Shown piece by piece: positions 51,699 to 62,393 of a DNA stretch of 64,000 bases. Within the stretch, counting starts at the first letter, position 1. Each line of letters starts with the position of its first letter. The DNA is from Citrus sinensis (Eukaryota; Streptophyta; Magnoliopsida; Sapindales; Rutaceae): contig NC_068556.1 in the NCBI RefSeq assembly GCF_022201045.2, forward strand, positions 23,727,501 to 23,791,500, given 5' to 3'. Position numbers and translations under genes: made by a program. The notes beneath the pieces were generated by a model. The model was not told the origin of the DNA. It saw nothing but the letters and a program-made list of their open reading frames with translations, and did no database searches.

Positions 51699-52034
51699 TG
51701 GTACGTACTGGGGGTTATTCCTCTTTTGCTTGTTGGAACCTATTGTGAAAATATAAAAATACTACAAATTGTCAGGTTGATTGAGGAACCTGTGACCTCT
51801 GCACTTGAGTTTATTTGAATGAAATTTGTCTGATCTCTTTATTCACTAGTGGCTTGGAATAAATAGCCAAAAGTTACAACGTTCATGTCCTAAGAAAATT
51901 GCTAAAAAGTAGCCTACTGCAACTACTTCCTACGATAAAATAGCAACAATTTGCATTTGACTAGGACTATGGAATAACTACTAACGGTAGCCATTTATTT
52001 TTTTAAAAAAAACAACAAGATCAGACACGTAACA
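51699..52034 (-). repeat. 5' LTR of the chromovirus fossil, with adjoining primer-binding site
   Basis: 336 bases, the partner of 47033-47368. Just inside it, at 51684-51695, the minus strand reads TGATATCAGAGC, one mismatch from the plant initiator-methionine tRNA primer site TGGTATCAGAGC. The gag start codon follows within about 20 bases. Confidence 0.95.
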
Positions 52035-52106
52035 TTGAAACATTAGGGTTAGCGCCAAAATTTGTTGAAACATATAGGGGCAGGCGAAAAATAACCCTTA
52101 AAAGAA

Positions 52107-52415
52107 TGTGAATTTTCATACTAAAAAAGTACTCTTATAAATATTTTCAACTAAAGGGCATGAAAATTTGAAAGCGATCAATTATCAGCCACACATAAAA
52201 CTTTGCAAAGCAGAAATAAGAAATTCCAAGTACCGCACAGAAGCACACATAAGTTTGAAAAAATAGAAATAAAGAATCATAGCTCCAAAAGGTAAATAGA
52301 TTCCCAAAAAAAAAAAATTCTAGTTAAACAATGTCTTGGTGATTCAGAACTTCAGGCCTACTCCTCGGAGGATAATACCGCCTCTGTGCCTCCTCCCCAT
52401 AGAATAATACCACCA
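52107..52415. other. Short spacer between the transposon block and the F-box pseudogene
   Basis: AT-rich, no coding potential recognised. It may include remnants of the pseudogene's 3' UTR. Confidence 0.35.
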
Positions 52416-52419
52416 CTCA

Positions 52420-53570
52420 AGGCGCAGTTAACCAAATAGGTGGCCAGTTACACATTTCACCACGGCCGTGAAAATTCTCAGGATTATCAGTACTCAGCCC
52501 GAAAATGCTCCAATCTTCAATCTCAGAACCTTTCCGGCGCTTAGTGTCCCGCTCATTATGGTGTAGAGGTTCATACTCATTAGTGAAATATATGCAATTT
52601 CCTGTGCCAACACCCTGATCCTTTTGCAGAAAAAAATCTCGAACAATTTCTACCTAGAAATAAAATGTGATCAACCCCCGAGCTATCCAACAGCACCCAT
52701 CGACTCCTTTTGCACAAATCCAGCTTACATATCTTAAAAGTTTTTGGTATCACGATCTCCGTTCAGAAATCTACAAACAATCAGAATTTCACCGTATAAT
52801 TCAGCCAAGTATCTCAGCACATGTATATTCTCTCCATGTGCATTCAGATTGATTCTAACTTTGTTAAGACTGAGCTTTCATCGAAGCAACAGTTCTTCTT
52901 TGACTTCTTTTAGCTTTTGAGCAAGCAGTTTTAATATCAACAACATGGACGTCATAGTACTTGGTCAAAAGACAGAAACAACCATTAAACGAGATCACAT
53001 CCACAAAGGGATTATCATCATCTTCTCCTTCTATTTCACATTCACACCAATTTTGGATTTGCTTGTTCCACAAGGCAAACTTATCTGATTTCAAATTTAA
53101 GAGGATATACACACAGCTTTCCTCGTCAGAGTTCCCTGACAATGCCAACTTATGACAGCAATTTCCCGCACCAGGTTGAAGAATATCGGTTCCTGAAAAA
53201 GGATTCAGCAAAGAGATACGGATTATTCTTAGAAGGAAATCCCGCGAGGCCGTCCAAAATTGTCCAATCAGGCCTCACAATTATCAATCACTCGTCAAAA
53301 GATCCCCTTAAGCATCCTCCAAAAGCCTGGGTGATTTCCAAGAAACGTATCTTGTTTTCAAATATGCTAAAGCCAGTTCTGGTTTTGGTAGAAGCTTGGC
53401 CTGACATCAAAAGCCGAGGAATTCCCCACGATGATGGCTTGTAACGCAGAGAATCTATTGAAAATTCTCTCCATTATTTGCTAACTTTAACGAAAGATGA
53501 ATAGTCAGTCACAGGTAATTTCTCTGAGATTACCTCAAGTATAAGACTTGACCAATCTGCATGCCACAGG
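52420..53570 (-). pseudogene. F-box/DUF295 (KIB/SKIP23-like) pseudogene
   Basis: Successive minus-strand segments in different frames resemble one F-box plus DUF295 protein in the right order. An F-box-like helix (LEVISEKLPVTDYSSFVKV) lies near 53475-53560. A DUF295 N-terminal stretch (SSWGIPRLLMSGQ, then FSIFENKIRFLEI) is at about 53310-53445. The longest intact piece is at 52864-53211, with ISLLNPFSGTDI-like text and FVDVISFNGCFCLL. C-terminal pieces include YLAELYGEILIV and, near 52420-52640, GNCIYFTNEY and a terminal PPIWLTAP. At least one in-frame stop (TGA near 53290, where the family has Trp) and several frame changes lie between them, so no full-length product is possible. Intact members are substrate receptors of SCF E3 ligases or carry DUF295 alone; the family expands and decays quickly in plants. 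Confidence 0.8.
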
Positions 53571-53574
53571 TAAA

Positions 53575-54720
53575 TCTTTCTTTTTCTCAGGGTAACCATG
53601 GTTCAATTCAATATGCCTGCACGTCTGATTATAAAACTGAAGATAATTCAAAAGTCAAAACTAAAGTATAAGATATTTCGGCATCAACAATCAGAGTTAT
53701 CAACTGGATATTACTAGCCAGTACATTTAAAACACCTCATATCGATTTTTCCAGCAGCTGATAGTAAAACTAAAACGAATTCTCGTGTAATTATGTTGCA
53801 AATAGTACTGATAAGTGACGACCTCTATAATATCTACAATCTCATTCTAAGCTCTCACCAGTCGGGCAGTTAGTCAATGGCAAAAATACATTAGTTATTA
53901 TTATTATTATTATTATTATTTTTGAAAATGTTATGGAACAACTCAAATCCAAACTTTGTTTTTGAGATAATAACAAAAGGGTATTTCGTAACAGGTCTAA
54001 ATTATCTGCAATATAGGGGCACTCTTCACTGAAAACCTCTATTTTTCTGTTACGACCCAAAGGTTTTCAAGCAGTTCTTCTGGTGCTGACACTCCAAGTT
54101 CTTCTATAAGTACTATAACTGAGATATAATAAATTGGCAGTTGGGAGGGAAAACTTGGGAGATCAACAACAAAAGACTTAGAAACGTCAGATTTTTCAAT
54201 GGTGAGTGGGTGTGGAAAGGAAGCATTATACCCGAAATCATTTGATTCACTTATGAGACCAGTGTGTCAAATTGGTTCTAGTCAATCTTCATTAATTAGT
54301 CTTAATCAAGTTTGATGATTACTTCGAAATCAAACTTTTGGCGTCAGGGGCTTCCCATTTACTACCGGGCACATTTTGGTCTCCAAAGTTAGGAGAAAGA
54401 TCATGCATACTCTGTCAATTGGCAGTCCCTAATGTACAAATTGAAATTTTTGCAGTGGAAGTTCCTGTACTGCCTTGGTGTTGAATGTAAGAAGAGAAGC
54501 TTGAACGGGGGAAGATCCTTGATCTACTTATACACCAATGCAAAGGCTTCTTGTTAATGCAAATTACATATTCTGCAATTATTTTGTACAATATTCATAC
54601 AGCTACTTGTATAAAGACATATTCTTCTGGGAATGTTATTCCGTCTCAGTAACAGAAAGTACACACTTCTCGTTTGTTTCAATGGATAGCAAAACAAGAC
54701 TTTTCACCAGCCTAGACATA
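53575..54720. other. Gene-free region with a (TTA)n microsatellite
   Basis: No coding region is recognised. A TTA/ATT microsatellite of about ten units lies at roughly 53895-53924. The part next to 54726 is probably the 3' UTR of the neighbouring DUF7731-type gene. Confidence 0.4.
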
Positions 54721-54725
54721 TCAGT

Positions 54726-55516
54726 CTACAGATCAGCGAGCAATAAACCACGAACCATGATCATCAGTCCAAGTCCAAACAGCACCTTGTAGGCTGCCTT
54801 GTATGCACTGCTTCCTTGAGTTTGAATATGCTTACTTACATTGAAATTACCTACACAAAAAAATTAGGGTGAATATAAAAAATTTGTAGTAACCAGAAGA
54901 AAGTATTGTCATCATAAGCTAGTAATAAGTAACCTTTTTCAGGGCCATGGCTGCATCCAGCCTTGATTGTGTCTCTAATATCTTGTATGGTTGCTTTGTT
55001 GTAGAATTTGAAGTGCAACATAATGTTTTCTATGCAGTCGAGCACTAGATTCGTCTCTGTCAGGCAGGGGCCATTGCAGTATTTATCTGTGTAATCAGGA
55101 GGCACGTTGATGTTTCCATTCTCGGTCAGCCTGTAGGATTGTTCGCAGCTGCTGTAAACCTGGGAAATTGTCCAAATTACAAGCAAGAAAATAAGATAAT
55201 TTTGAATGAAAGAAGAGTAGTTCGTATACATCTAAGCTCTCACTCACATATTTGTCATTAAAGCATAGCAAGGCTTTCGCGACAATCTGAGTTGGATCAC
55301 CACCTGCAACGCCTGATTCAGGCACAGTCTCTTCTTGTGCCTTCCCTGACAAGAATTAGTGCAAATAATCAGTACTTTCAAAATGAAACCATACCTTTGC
55401 GTGCAGGATGCTTTATGTTTTTAACAGATACGGATACCTAAGCTGCAGCAAAAGATAGTGATGCAAATAAGAATTACAGCTGAAAGCCAGAGCTCAAGTT
55501 TCACAATGTATGCCAT
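54726..55516 (-). CDS. Small secreted Cys-rich protein, DUF7731-like
   Basis: Four short exons (55438-55516, 55248-55345, 54934-55159, 54726-54850) close in frame to 175 aa. Residues 1-26 are a clear signal peptide (MAYIVKLELWLSAVILICIT). The mature part carries conserved cysteines in the order ALLCFNDKY, SSCEQSYRL, DKYCNGPCLTET, LDCIEN and KAGCSHGPEKG. The C-terminal 20 residues are hydrophobic (VLFGLGLMIMVRGLLLADL), consistent with a GPI-attachment signal or a membrane anchor. I recall this layout from plant proteins now grouped as DUF7731, of unknown function, expected at the cell surface. Each exon is too short to stand out alone; the model rests on four matching splice phases and the family pattern. 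Confidence 0.75.
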
Positions 55517-55519
55517 TGT

Positions 55520-57280
55520 AAAAGCTATTAGAAAAAGTTCATCTGAAAGAATTAAAAACTTTGGCTAATTATATACCAATGCAGCGTTGCTATTACGGTT
55601 ATCAGCTAAATTTAATCATGCAAATTTCAATGCAGTGATATGTACACTTCTCATTCCATTGGGCATGCCTAACAAACTGAATCATCTAGAGTCTTATTCA
55701 TGTTCTGCAAATGGTTGAAAAATGATATAATAAGTTTGGTGAGCACAATTGGAAAATTAATTAAGTGCAAGTTTCGCTTTGCTGGGTATATCGGGCACTA
55801 AATTTGGAGGAACAAGAGGACTTTGAAAGAGAGAGCAGTTAGAGTGCAAGTCACCAAATATTTACTTTACGAGGAATTTGTCTTTGAGGGGTAAAAATCA
55901 AACCTAAAAAAGGTTTATCAGTTTCATACTCTTGTTACGAGGTCAAGGTTGCTTCGGGTTAGCTAGGAAATTAGTACTAGGTTAGTGGCTCAAGTAATCC
56001 ATCGCAGAGAAGCATGATATTGGTACAAATGACATGTGGCAACGAGTCAAGGAGTACATGTGGCATGCTATAGACAATTCCTGATGAATTTTAGATGTTC
56101 TGTTTCTTCATCTTTCTTCGGGTTTCCTAAATGTATAGGTTAAAAAATTAGAAGTTCTAAAACATTCTCCTGGTTAGTGTGCGTCAGAATTAACCTCGTT
56201 ACTTGTTGCGATGTTTAGGACGACTGAAACAATTTACAAACAGGAAAAAGTTGCAACTTTCAGAATCTCCCAATCTCTAAATTTCAACAAAAGAACATTT
56301 AAAATGTTATCACAGTAACGTTAGAGAAAGCACTTTTTCAAGAAGTGAAAGTTGCTATTCGAATTAAAGGTTCATACAGGGTCATCTGCGTTACAACTGA
56401 ATCTGCAATGAGGCGGTATTTGAATGTTATAAAAATTATTTGCCTTAAGGAAAGCATATACACTTACGACGAGTGACATTTTTGCCTAAAATTGGCCACC
56501 AGAAGGGGAATAAAAGAGGAAAAAGGAAATGAACAATTTTAAACTTCTTGAAATCCGATGTGTGAATTTGTAGTACGCACTGGATACAGGTCATAAGCTG
56601 ACGGGGAACATGGAGTCTTTCAATTGCCAGGAAAACCATTCATTGATTATGGTTCATTTCCACTGTATACCCTATCACCCCATTGATTGAATTCTGCTTC
56701 AATAACAAGGTTATCGCATCTAGTGCCAAGCTCATACTCCGTAGATCGTATTACACAAATTTTGACTGCAGAGAATGTAGCACTGTATGAATGCGATACA
56801 GTGCTCTTAATAAGTGTTCTCACTGACTTTTATATGCTCCTTACAATGAGCTGTTCTTCTCCAATTTGTGGAATGATAGTATAATTGCAGTCACCATAAG
56901 TGAAGATCCCAATTGAAGTTTGAAGCAAGTCATAAAAAGGAAACATGCCTTGACCCCCACAACAGCTGCCAAGCTGCCTATTTGAAACTCACTCTGGCAA
57001 GTCGACTCTTGCAGGCAACATATGATTTTCCCATTGCTTCAACCCACATTTGTTCCATTCGATAGTGCCATAGCATGAAAGCATGAGAAGAGCACTCTGC
57101 CAAGTCCAAATGTTATCTCCAGATAATCTGTTTCCCTTGAACAAAGTGAACAACTGATCATGCAAATCCAACCAGGGACAAGGGCAACATTGCAATCAGC
57201 AAGACGGCAGCCATGAAATTTGTAGTTGGGTCGGCTTCAACATTTAAACTCAAAGCAGAGTTATTAAACAACCCATCGAA
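55520..57280. other. Intergenic region between DUF7731-like and PPR genes
   Basis: No gene recognised. The right-hand 200-300 bases probably belong to the 3' UTR of the PPR gene. A minus-strand open frame at 56989-57195 lacks any family feature. Confidence 0.4.
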
Positions 57281-57288
57281 ACCGAAGC

Positions 57289-59454
57289 CTACAGACCAGG
57301 GAAAGATTTAAAAGAAATTCCCCTCTCTTTAGATGTTTTGACTATATCATGGGCCTCCTCAAAGCGGCCCTGCTGCACCAAGGTTTCCAAAATTAAGTTA
57401 GACGTATAAGAATCAGGATTGCAACCATTTTGTTCCATTGAAAGAAACGTCTGCTTCGCTTCATCAAATCTTCCTGACTTGATCAGTGCCTTGATTAAAG
57501 CACTATATGAAAAATTGTCAGGTCTTAAGCCCAATGTCAACATGGAAAAAAAAGCCTTCTCTGCTTTCTCAATCTTATTCATTCTACAAAAACTTTGAAT
57601 GAGAGCATTGAAAGTGTAAATATCTGGACTTATTCTATCTGCCTGCATCTTTTGGAAAAGTCTCAGTGATCTAGCAACATCACCAATGGCACACAATGAA
57701 CGGATCAGTATATTATATGTGATAGTATTTGGAGGGACACCCCATTCAACCATTTCACTCAAACAATCTAATGCATCCTCAAACCGGTGTGCTCGACAAA
57801 GGCAGTCGATCATTGAATTAAAAGTGAATTTATCTGGTTTGAAACCACATTCTAAAAGCATTACCAAAAGTTCACGTGTTTTATGTACTTCTGCATCCTT
57901 GCAGTGCCCACTGATTAAGGTATTGAACGTGACAAGATTTGGAGCAATATCTCTATCTCTCATCTCTCTACAAATCTCTGTTGCCCTGTCCATCATATTG
58001 ACTTTGCAGAAACAATCAATTACCATGTTATACGAATTCACATTTGATACAAGTCGATCCTTGAAAACATGATTCAAATAGCGATCCCCCTCCACATCTC
58101 TCCCCGCTTTGTACAAAGCTTCCATGAGCAAGAGATAAGTACTAAACCTTGGTTTCACACCTCGCTTGATAAAAGTATCCAATATCCCACATGTCTCATT
58201 GAGATCCAATCCCGTTACCAAACAAGTCACTGTATAGTCAAATGTCGAGCTCTCAGGCAAGTAACCCCTATCACCCATCTTTCTCAAGATTGCAGCTGCC
58301 TCAGATGCCATTGAGTTATTTGAAAGACGATACAGTAGAGTATTACAAACTAATTTCTGTGTGAGAGGCTCCCTCTCCATAAACCTTATTAGTAACTCAA
58401 ATGCTTTATGAGGATCCAAACAACGAAACACACCATGAACCAATGATCTAACAGTAGCTTCATTAGGACAAACATTCCTCTCCTTCATTATCTCTAAAAC
58501 CCTGAAAACTTCTGCTACCCTCTTAGCATTACAAAACCCATCAATCAGGATTGTGTATGTATAAACATTAGGCGCATATCCCAAGCCCTCCATCTGTTTG
58601 ACTAACCGAAGTGCTTCATCCACCACACCGATTCTACAAACTCCATGAATAAGTATATTGTACGTAAACCTATCTGGTTTGCATTGATCGACCGACATTT
58701 GTTGAAACTTCAAATATGCCAAATCAATGGAATTGGATTTCACCAATGCATCAATAACTGCATTATACAACCTTGTACTAGGACTAATACCCAAAAATGA
58801 AATCTGCCCAAAGATGTCAGCACAGTACTTGGCCAATCCTAACCTGCCCCAACTACCAATCAGAACGCAAAGCAAATCTTCACCTATTTGAAAACCCGAA
58901 TTTTTAATATCTTTAAGCAACTCAACTGACAAAATAACAGGACCCATTCTATGAAGTACATTGCCTAAAACTCCCTTAACTGATTGATCCTTAGCCAATA
59001 ACAGGTTGATATTAGAAGCCCAGATATAAAATCTTAGAGAATGAATTGGGTTTTCTTGATTTTGTAAAATACTCACTGCAACTCGAGGTACCAAATTGAT
59101 CCTATTGGCTTTCAATTCATGGCTTAGCAATAAAAACCAGTCCTTTCTAGCAAGAGCTTGAGAAATGTAATGATGATCAATCAGTTTAACGTCACTATGA
59201 GGTGAAACATGATTGCTTGAGAGTGTAACAAAATTGAGTTTACTGAAATTATGAGAATTCAGTGAAGATGATGAAATGGACAAGATACCTCTTGAAGAAG
59301 CTTCAGTTTTGCTGTTATTGTCGTGGTCAAAAGACGGGTAGAGTTTGGGCCTTGAGGGGCTTTGTTTGTTGAATGATTTGGGATTTGATGATTCTTCAGG
59401 GAGGTTTTTAAGTGAAGGTTTTGCCCTAGAAGCCGAAGAAGAAAGCTTTCTCAT
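57289..59454 (-). CDS. PPR40: P-class pentatricopeptide repeat protein, PPR40-like
   Basis: An intronless gene, as usual for plant PPR proteins, encoding 721 aa from the ATG at 59454 (MRKLSSSASRAK). The upstream frame has no ATG, and an out-of-frame ATG at about 59485 heads a 12-codon upstream frame. The N-terminus is basic and Ser-rich, fitting a mitochondrial presequence. About 14 or more 35-residue P-type repeats run from about residue 200 to the end (for example PSTRLYNAVIDALVKSNSID, PDRFTYNILIHGVCRIGVVD, PNVYTYTILIDGFCNAKRVA). There is no E or DYW domain, so an editing deaminase role is not expected. The repeat-1 region (LIGSWGRLGLAKYC, STRLYNAVIDALVKSNS) closely matches my memory of Arabidopsis At3g16890 (PPR40), a protein linked to mitochondrial complex III and stress tolerance. 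Orthology rests on that recollection. Confidence 0.88.
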   Translation of the reverse strand: MRKLSSSASRAKPSLKNLPEESSNPKSFNKQSPSRPKLYPSFDHDNNSKTEASSRGILSISSSSLNSHNFSKLNFVTLSSNHVSPHSDVKLIDHHYISQALARKDWFLLLSHELKANRINLVPRVAVSILQNQENPIHSLRFYIWASNINLLLAKDQSVKGVLGNVLHRMGPVILSVELLKDIKNSGFQIGEDLLCVLIGSWGRLGLAKYCADIFGQISFLGISPSTRLYNAVIDALVKSNSIDLAYLKFQQMSVDQCKPDRFTYNILIHGVCRIGVVDEALRLVKQMEGLGYAPNVYTYTILIDGFCNAKRVAEVFRVLEIMKERNVCPNEATVRSLVHGVFRCLDPHKAFELLIRFMEREPLTQKLVCNTLLYRLSNNSMASEAAAILRKMGDRGYLPESSTFDYTVTCLVTGLDLNETCGILDTFIKRGVKPRFSTYLLLMEALYKAGRDVEGDRYLNHVFKDRLVSNVNSYNMVIDCFCKVNMMDRATEICREMRDRDIAPNLVTFNTLISGHCKDAEVHKTRELLVMLLECGFKPDKFTFNSMIDCLCRAHRFEDALDCLSEMVEWGVPPNTITYNILIRSLCAIGDVARSLRLFQKMQADRISPDIYTFNALIQSFCRMNKIEKAEKAFFSMLTLGLRPDNFSYSALIKALIKSGRFDEAKQTFLSMEQNGCNPDSYTSNLILETLVQQGRFEEAHDIVKTSKERGISFKSFPGL

Positions 59455-59519
59455 GTCCTCGTCTGACTGCTGAAGCAGCAAGCCATGTTAGGTTAGCTCA
59501 AAGAAACGGGAAATTGTAA

Positions 59520-60117
59520 AATTAAACGATTTGACGTTTATGACAGAAGGGCTTCAGGCCCACTGAGTCTTGGGTAGAAACTTGGTGCACAGTTTAGGTT
59601 GCAAGTTTATAACCTAATGGGCCTCCACTTCCATTTTCATATAGGGGTAGATTTTGGAAATTTATAATAAATTAGAGGTTCTCGATCTGTGACTAATTTT
59701 GTAAATAGGACAAAAGCAAGTTACACAAACCAAGATCCACAAGATCATAGATCAAAGAGTACGATACAGATATCTATTAGACTTTGTTTGCGACTGTAGG
59801 ATTAAACTAATTTTGTAGATAAAATATTTATACCATATTTAATAAGTTCACTAGAATTAGAATAAGTGAATTATAATTAAACTTGATCATACAATCATAA
59901 GATTAGTAATTTTAATTTTCGCGTGAATTTAAAGAGGATAAGATTGAGCAGTGATTGTCCCTTTACAACTTTTTCTTTTTGTTTTTATTTATTTATTGTT
60001 AATAATTTAACAATAATATAGACCTGAAAAATGAATAAGTGCATTAGAGGTACCCACACAACAATTACCTCCACCAGGGGCACACTTCTAAATTACCTCT
60101 TTCAAATCATACTCCAC
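59520..60117. other. PPR promoter region and AT-rich spacer
   Basis: The proximal part holds the PPR gene promoter. The remainder is AT-rich without coding potential or defined repeats. Confidence 0.4.
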
Positions 60118-60120
60118 TAA

Positions 60121-60393
60121 GGGTGCGTTTGGGATTGAGGTTGGGCAGCTGTAGTTTAAAAGTTACAGCACTAAAGTGTTTGGTAAACACTAACTGCTGT
60201 AGCTTTTAAGTTATATTGATATGATTTTTCACTTGTATAATACAAAATCTATTATATCTTTAATAATTTTATCAAAATTATTATTTAAAATTTATATTTA
60301 GTATATATTATTAACTTTTGTTTCATAATTACAATTTTTTTTTCACAGCAGTTGTAGCTTAAAAACTACAACACCTCAATCCCAAACGCACCC
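60121..60393. mobile_element. Tourist-type (PIF/Harbinger) MITE
   Basis: A 273-base element with perfect 20-base terminal inverted repeats, GGGTGCGTTTGGGATTGAGG and its complement, flanked by the 3-base target duplication TAA (60118-60120 and 60394-60396). A TAA duplication and GGG-initiated ends are typical of Tourist MITEs mobilised by PIF/Harbinger transposases. It has no coding capacity. Intact ends suggest it is young compared with the copy at 933-1185. Confidence 0.92.
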
Positions 60394-60399
60394 TAAGAG

Positions 60400-61510
60400 A
60401 TTTGGTTTTTCCAATTGACACAATAACAAAGTTTCGGCACAAATCAATCTTTTAGCATATGAATTCTTCTTCAAAATCTGAATATAGCAAAGGCTTCAAA
60501 ACTAGAAGAAAACAGTGACCTTGCAAACAAAATCCACAGATCCACCACAATCCCCAACAAGAAAGAGAACAAAAACAACCACCACAGATATGAATGGCAA
60601 CCAACCATCACATGGAGGGAAAACTCTTCACACGGAAAGAAAGACCAATCTTCATAAGGAATGAGAGACCAACCTTCGCACGGAAGGAGAGATCAAAAGA
60701 TAAAATAAGAAACGAAAAGGGAAAAATATATTTACAAGAAGAGAACTTCCATTTCTTTGTATTAGTAGATAATCAACTTCACAACGGTTGTAGATTAAAA
60801 ACTGCAACCTTTAGGTACTTCACTGCTTGCTCGCATTGAGAAAGACGTGGCCATGTGCATGACAAAAGTTGTTGTAGGCCACAATTCGTGGTGGTAAGCG
60901 CAAATTTATGACTAATAATTTCTTCTTCTTCTTTTTTTTGAAGAAATAATTCCATTAACAACAGGACAATAATTTTCAAAGATAATAATATAGGTGTGGT
61001 AGAAAATCTTTCACCCAAATAAAAGAATTCCTATAATGGATAGAATATTTTAGTAATGTATTGTTGTATTACAGATTTTTGAGATACGTCAAACCTGAAA
61101 AGAGTGTTTTGGAAAGAGGAAGTTTTTTACTTTAAAAATAAGCAAAAACAATTCAGTATGAGCATTAAATCAATTCGAAATGTATTGAATCACACGAAGT
61201 GAATTTGACTTAACTATTAGTGGAGATAAATCATCCTCCCTAACAAACCGTAATCCAAAGCATAAGGCAAAAAGATGACTGTTTGGCAGAAGATGAACAA
61301 CAAAAAACAAATGCCGACTTTGTAATGGGCCAAAACTTTCCAACCATCCAGAAATTAATTATTTTCCATACCGTCTTTCTATGTCATGTGCCTCTTTCAA
61401 CCCCATAAAGAATATCACCATTTCAATTTATATACTTTCTACTAGCTTTTATATTCAACTTACACTCTTAAGCCATTTACACCTCTTTCTTTCCTTCCTC
61501 ACAACTCACA
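60400..61510. other. Intergenic region with short internal repeats
   Basis: No gene recognised. At about 60625-60695 a unit of roughly 32 bases (CACGGAAAGAAAGACCAATCTTC-like) repeats two to three times imperfectly. The segment before 61515 may be the old promoter of the 5-beta-reductase pseudogene (a CTCACAACTCACAAGC leader is visible). Confidence 0.4.
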
Positions 61511-61858
61511 AGCAAAAATGGAATAAGAAAATGTTCATAAATCGGTGGCGATAGTAATTGCCTAATTGGTGTTACCGGTATGGCTGACTTGAGCTTTGCT
61601 GAGGCCTTCAAGAGCCCCACAGCCTTAGGCGATCCATGGGAAGTTTACAGCTCGGCTTGGCGCCCCAAGCAAAGTTGGTTCCCCTCCTCTACCGTTGATC
61701 ATTACATCACTTTTGACGCCACCAACTCCGGCAACACGACTGAGAAGTTGTCACCGTTATCTAATGAAATCACCCATGTCTTTTGGTTGCAATTCAAGTG
61801 CTTGAGAGTGAAGAAGCTAATGTCAAGGTCAACAAGGTCGTGTTAGCCAATGTGCTTA

Positions 61859-62099
61859 TACTGTGTTTACTTCCATGAACGGGAATCAATGAATCAGAAT
61901 GGGAAATGAGTTCCACAAAAAATTTGAATATGGGAATGAAACATGGGGTTCTGATTCCTATAGGGGGAGTTGGGAATCAAAACCCTTACATTGAAGAAAC
62001 GAAATTGCCCCAATGAACTTTAATAATTCTAATTTTATCCTTTAAATTAATACAAAATATAAAAGCCCAAAATTCATTAAAAAAATTAAAAATACATGA

Positions 62100-62154
<55 letters not shown>

Positions 62155-62393
62155 GTTATTATTATAATTAACTAAGTGTATTTTAATAACTTGAAATAAT
62201 TTAACTTATTTTGATTTTGATTTCAAGATAAAATAAACACGTCAATAGGATTCTAGCCTATTCTAATTCTGATTCCTACAGCTCAAGTAAACAACTTATT
62301 TTGATTCTCATTTTTCATTCCAATTGCAGTTCATTTCTATTTCAACCTATTTTAATTCCAGCCTATTTCGATTCCTAACAAGTGAACACATCA
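61859..62393. mobile_element. PIF/Harbinger-like non-autonomous element inside the PRISE pseudogene
   Basis: About 535 bases separating two parts of the reductase reading frame. Short inverted ends (TACTGTGTTTACTT left; complement of the right end TGATGTGTTCACTT) and a TTA direct repeat (61856-61858, 62394-62396) fit a PIF/Harbinger element. The interior is rich in GGAATCA/GATTCC motifs and includes an expanded TAA microsatellite. It has no coding capacity. The ends are only about 80% alike, so the boundaries are approximate. Confidence 0.65.
62101..62154. repeat. (TAA)n microsatellite
   Basis: About 18 uninterrupted ATA/TAA units inside the PIF/Harbinger-like insertion. Such long pure runs are usually polymorphic between individuals. 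Confidence 0.9.

Larger units (their letters stand above)
47033..52034 (-). mobile_element. Ty3/gypsy LTR retrotransposon fossil, chromovirus (Reina-like)
   Basis: A full-length but broken element of 5002 bases in minus orientation, with 336-base LTRs at both ends and a perfect 5-base target duplication TTGAA (47028-47032 and 52035-52039). Recognisable parts in minus-strand order are gag with a CCHC-type knuckle (about 50780-51677), aspartic protease (about 50500-50640), reverse transcriptase (about 49300-49990, with the FDDILVYS active-site block), RNase H (about 48930-49250), integrase with its zinc-binding and core regions (about 47950-48850) and a chromodomain (about 47400-47570). The protease-RT-RH-integrase order and chromodomain place it in Ty3/gypsy chromoviruses; short LTRs and 5-kb size suggest the Reina lineage. 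Coding regions show roughly four to six breaks. The LTRs differ at about 11 of 336 sites (about 3%), which with commonly used plant rates suggests insertion of the order of 1-3 million years ago. Confidence 0.93.
45888..52097. mobile_element. MULE-like non-autonomous DNA transposon, split by an LTR element
   Basis: The outer ends are long inverted repeats. The left end starts GGGCTATTTTCTGCTTCTCC at 45888, and the right end is the near-complement ending AAAAATAACCC at 52097. Similarity extends roughly 120-130 bases inward on each side (blocks around ATGTTTCAACAAATTTT and GATAGTTGTTGAA). A perfect 9-base target duplication TTAAAAGAA flanks it (45879-45887 and 52098-52106). Nine-base duplications with long inverted ends mark Mutator-like elements. 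Without the 5.0-kb LTR insertion it is about 1.2 kb. The interior (about 46020-47000) encodes no transposase; a GC-richer stretch near 46210-46330 stands out. The LTR element sits inside the right inverted repeat, so it came later. Confidence 0.85.

Noticed and set aside
53142-53444. Plus-strand open frame of 100 codons
   Set aside because: It is antisense to the F-box/DUF295 pseudogene; the minus strand explains the sequence.
57686-58314. Two plus-strand open frames of 128 and 81 codons
   Set aside because: Both are antisense to the intronless PPR gene, with no family features.
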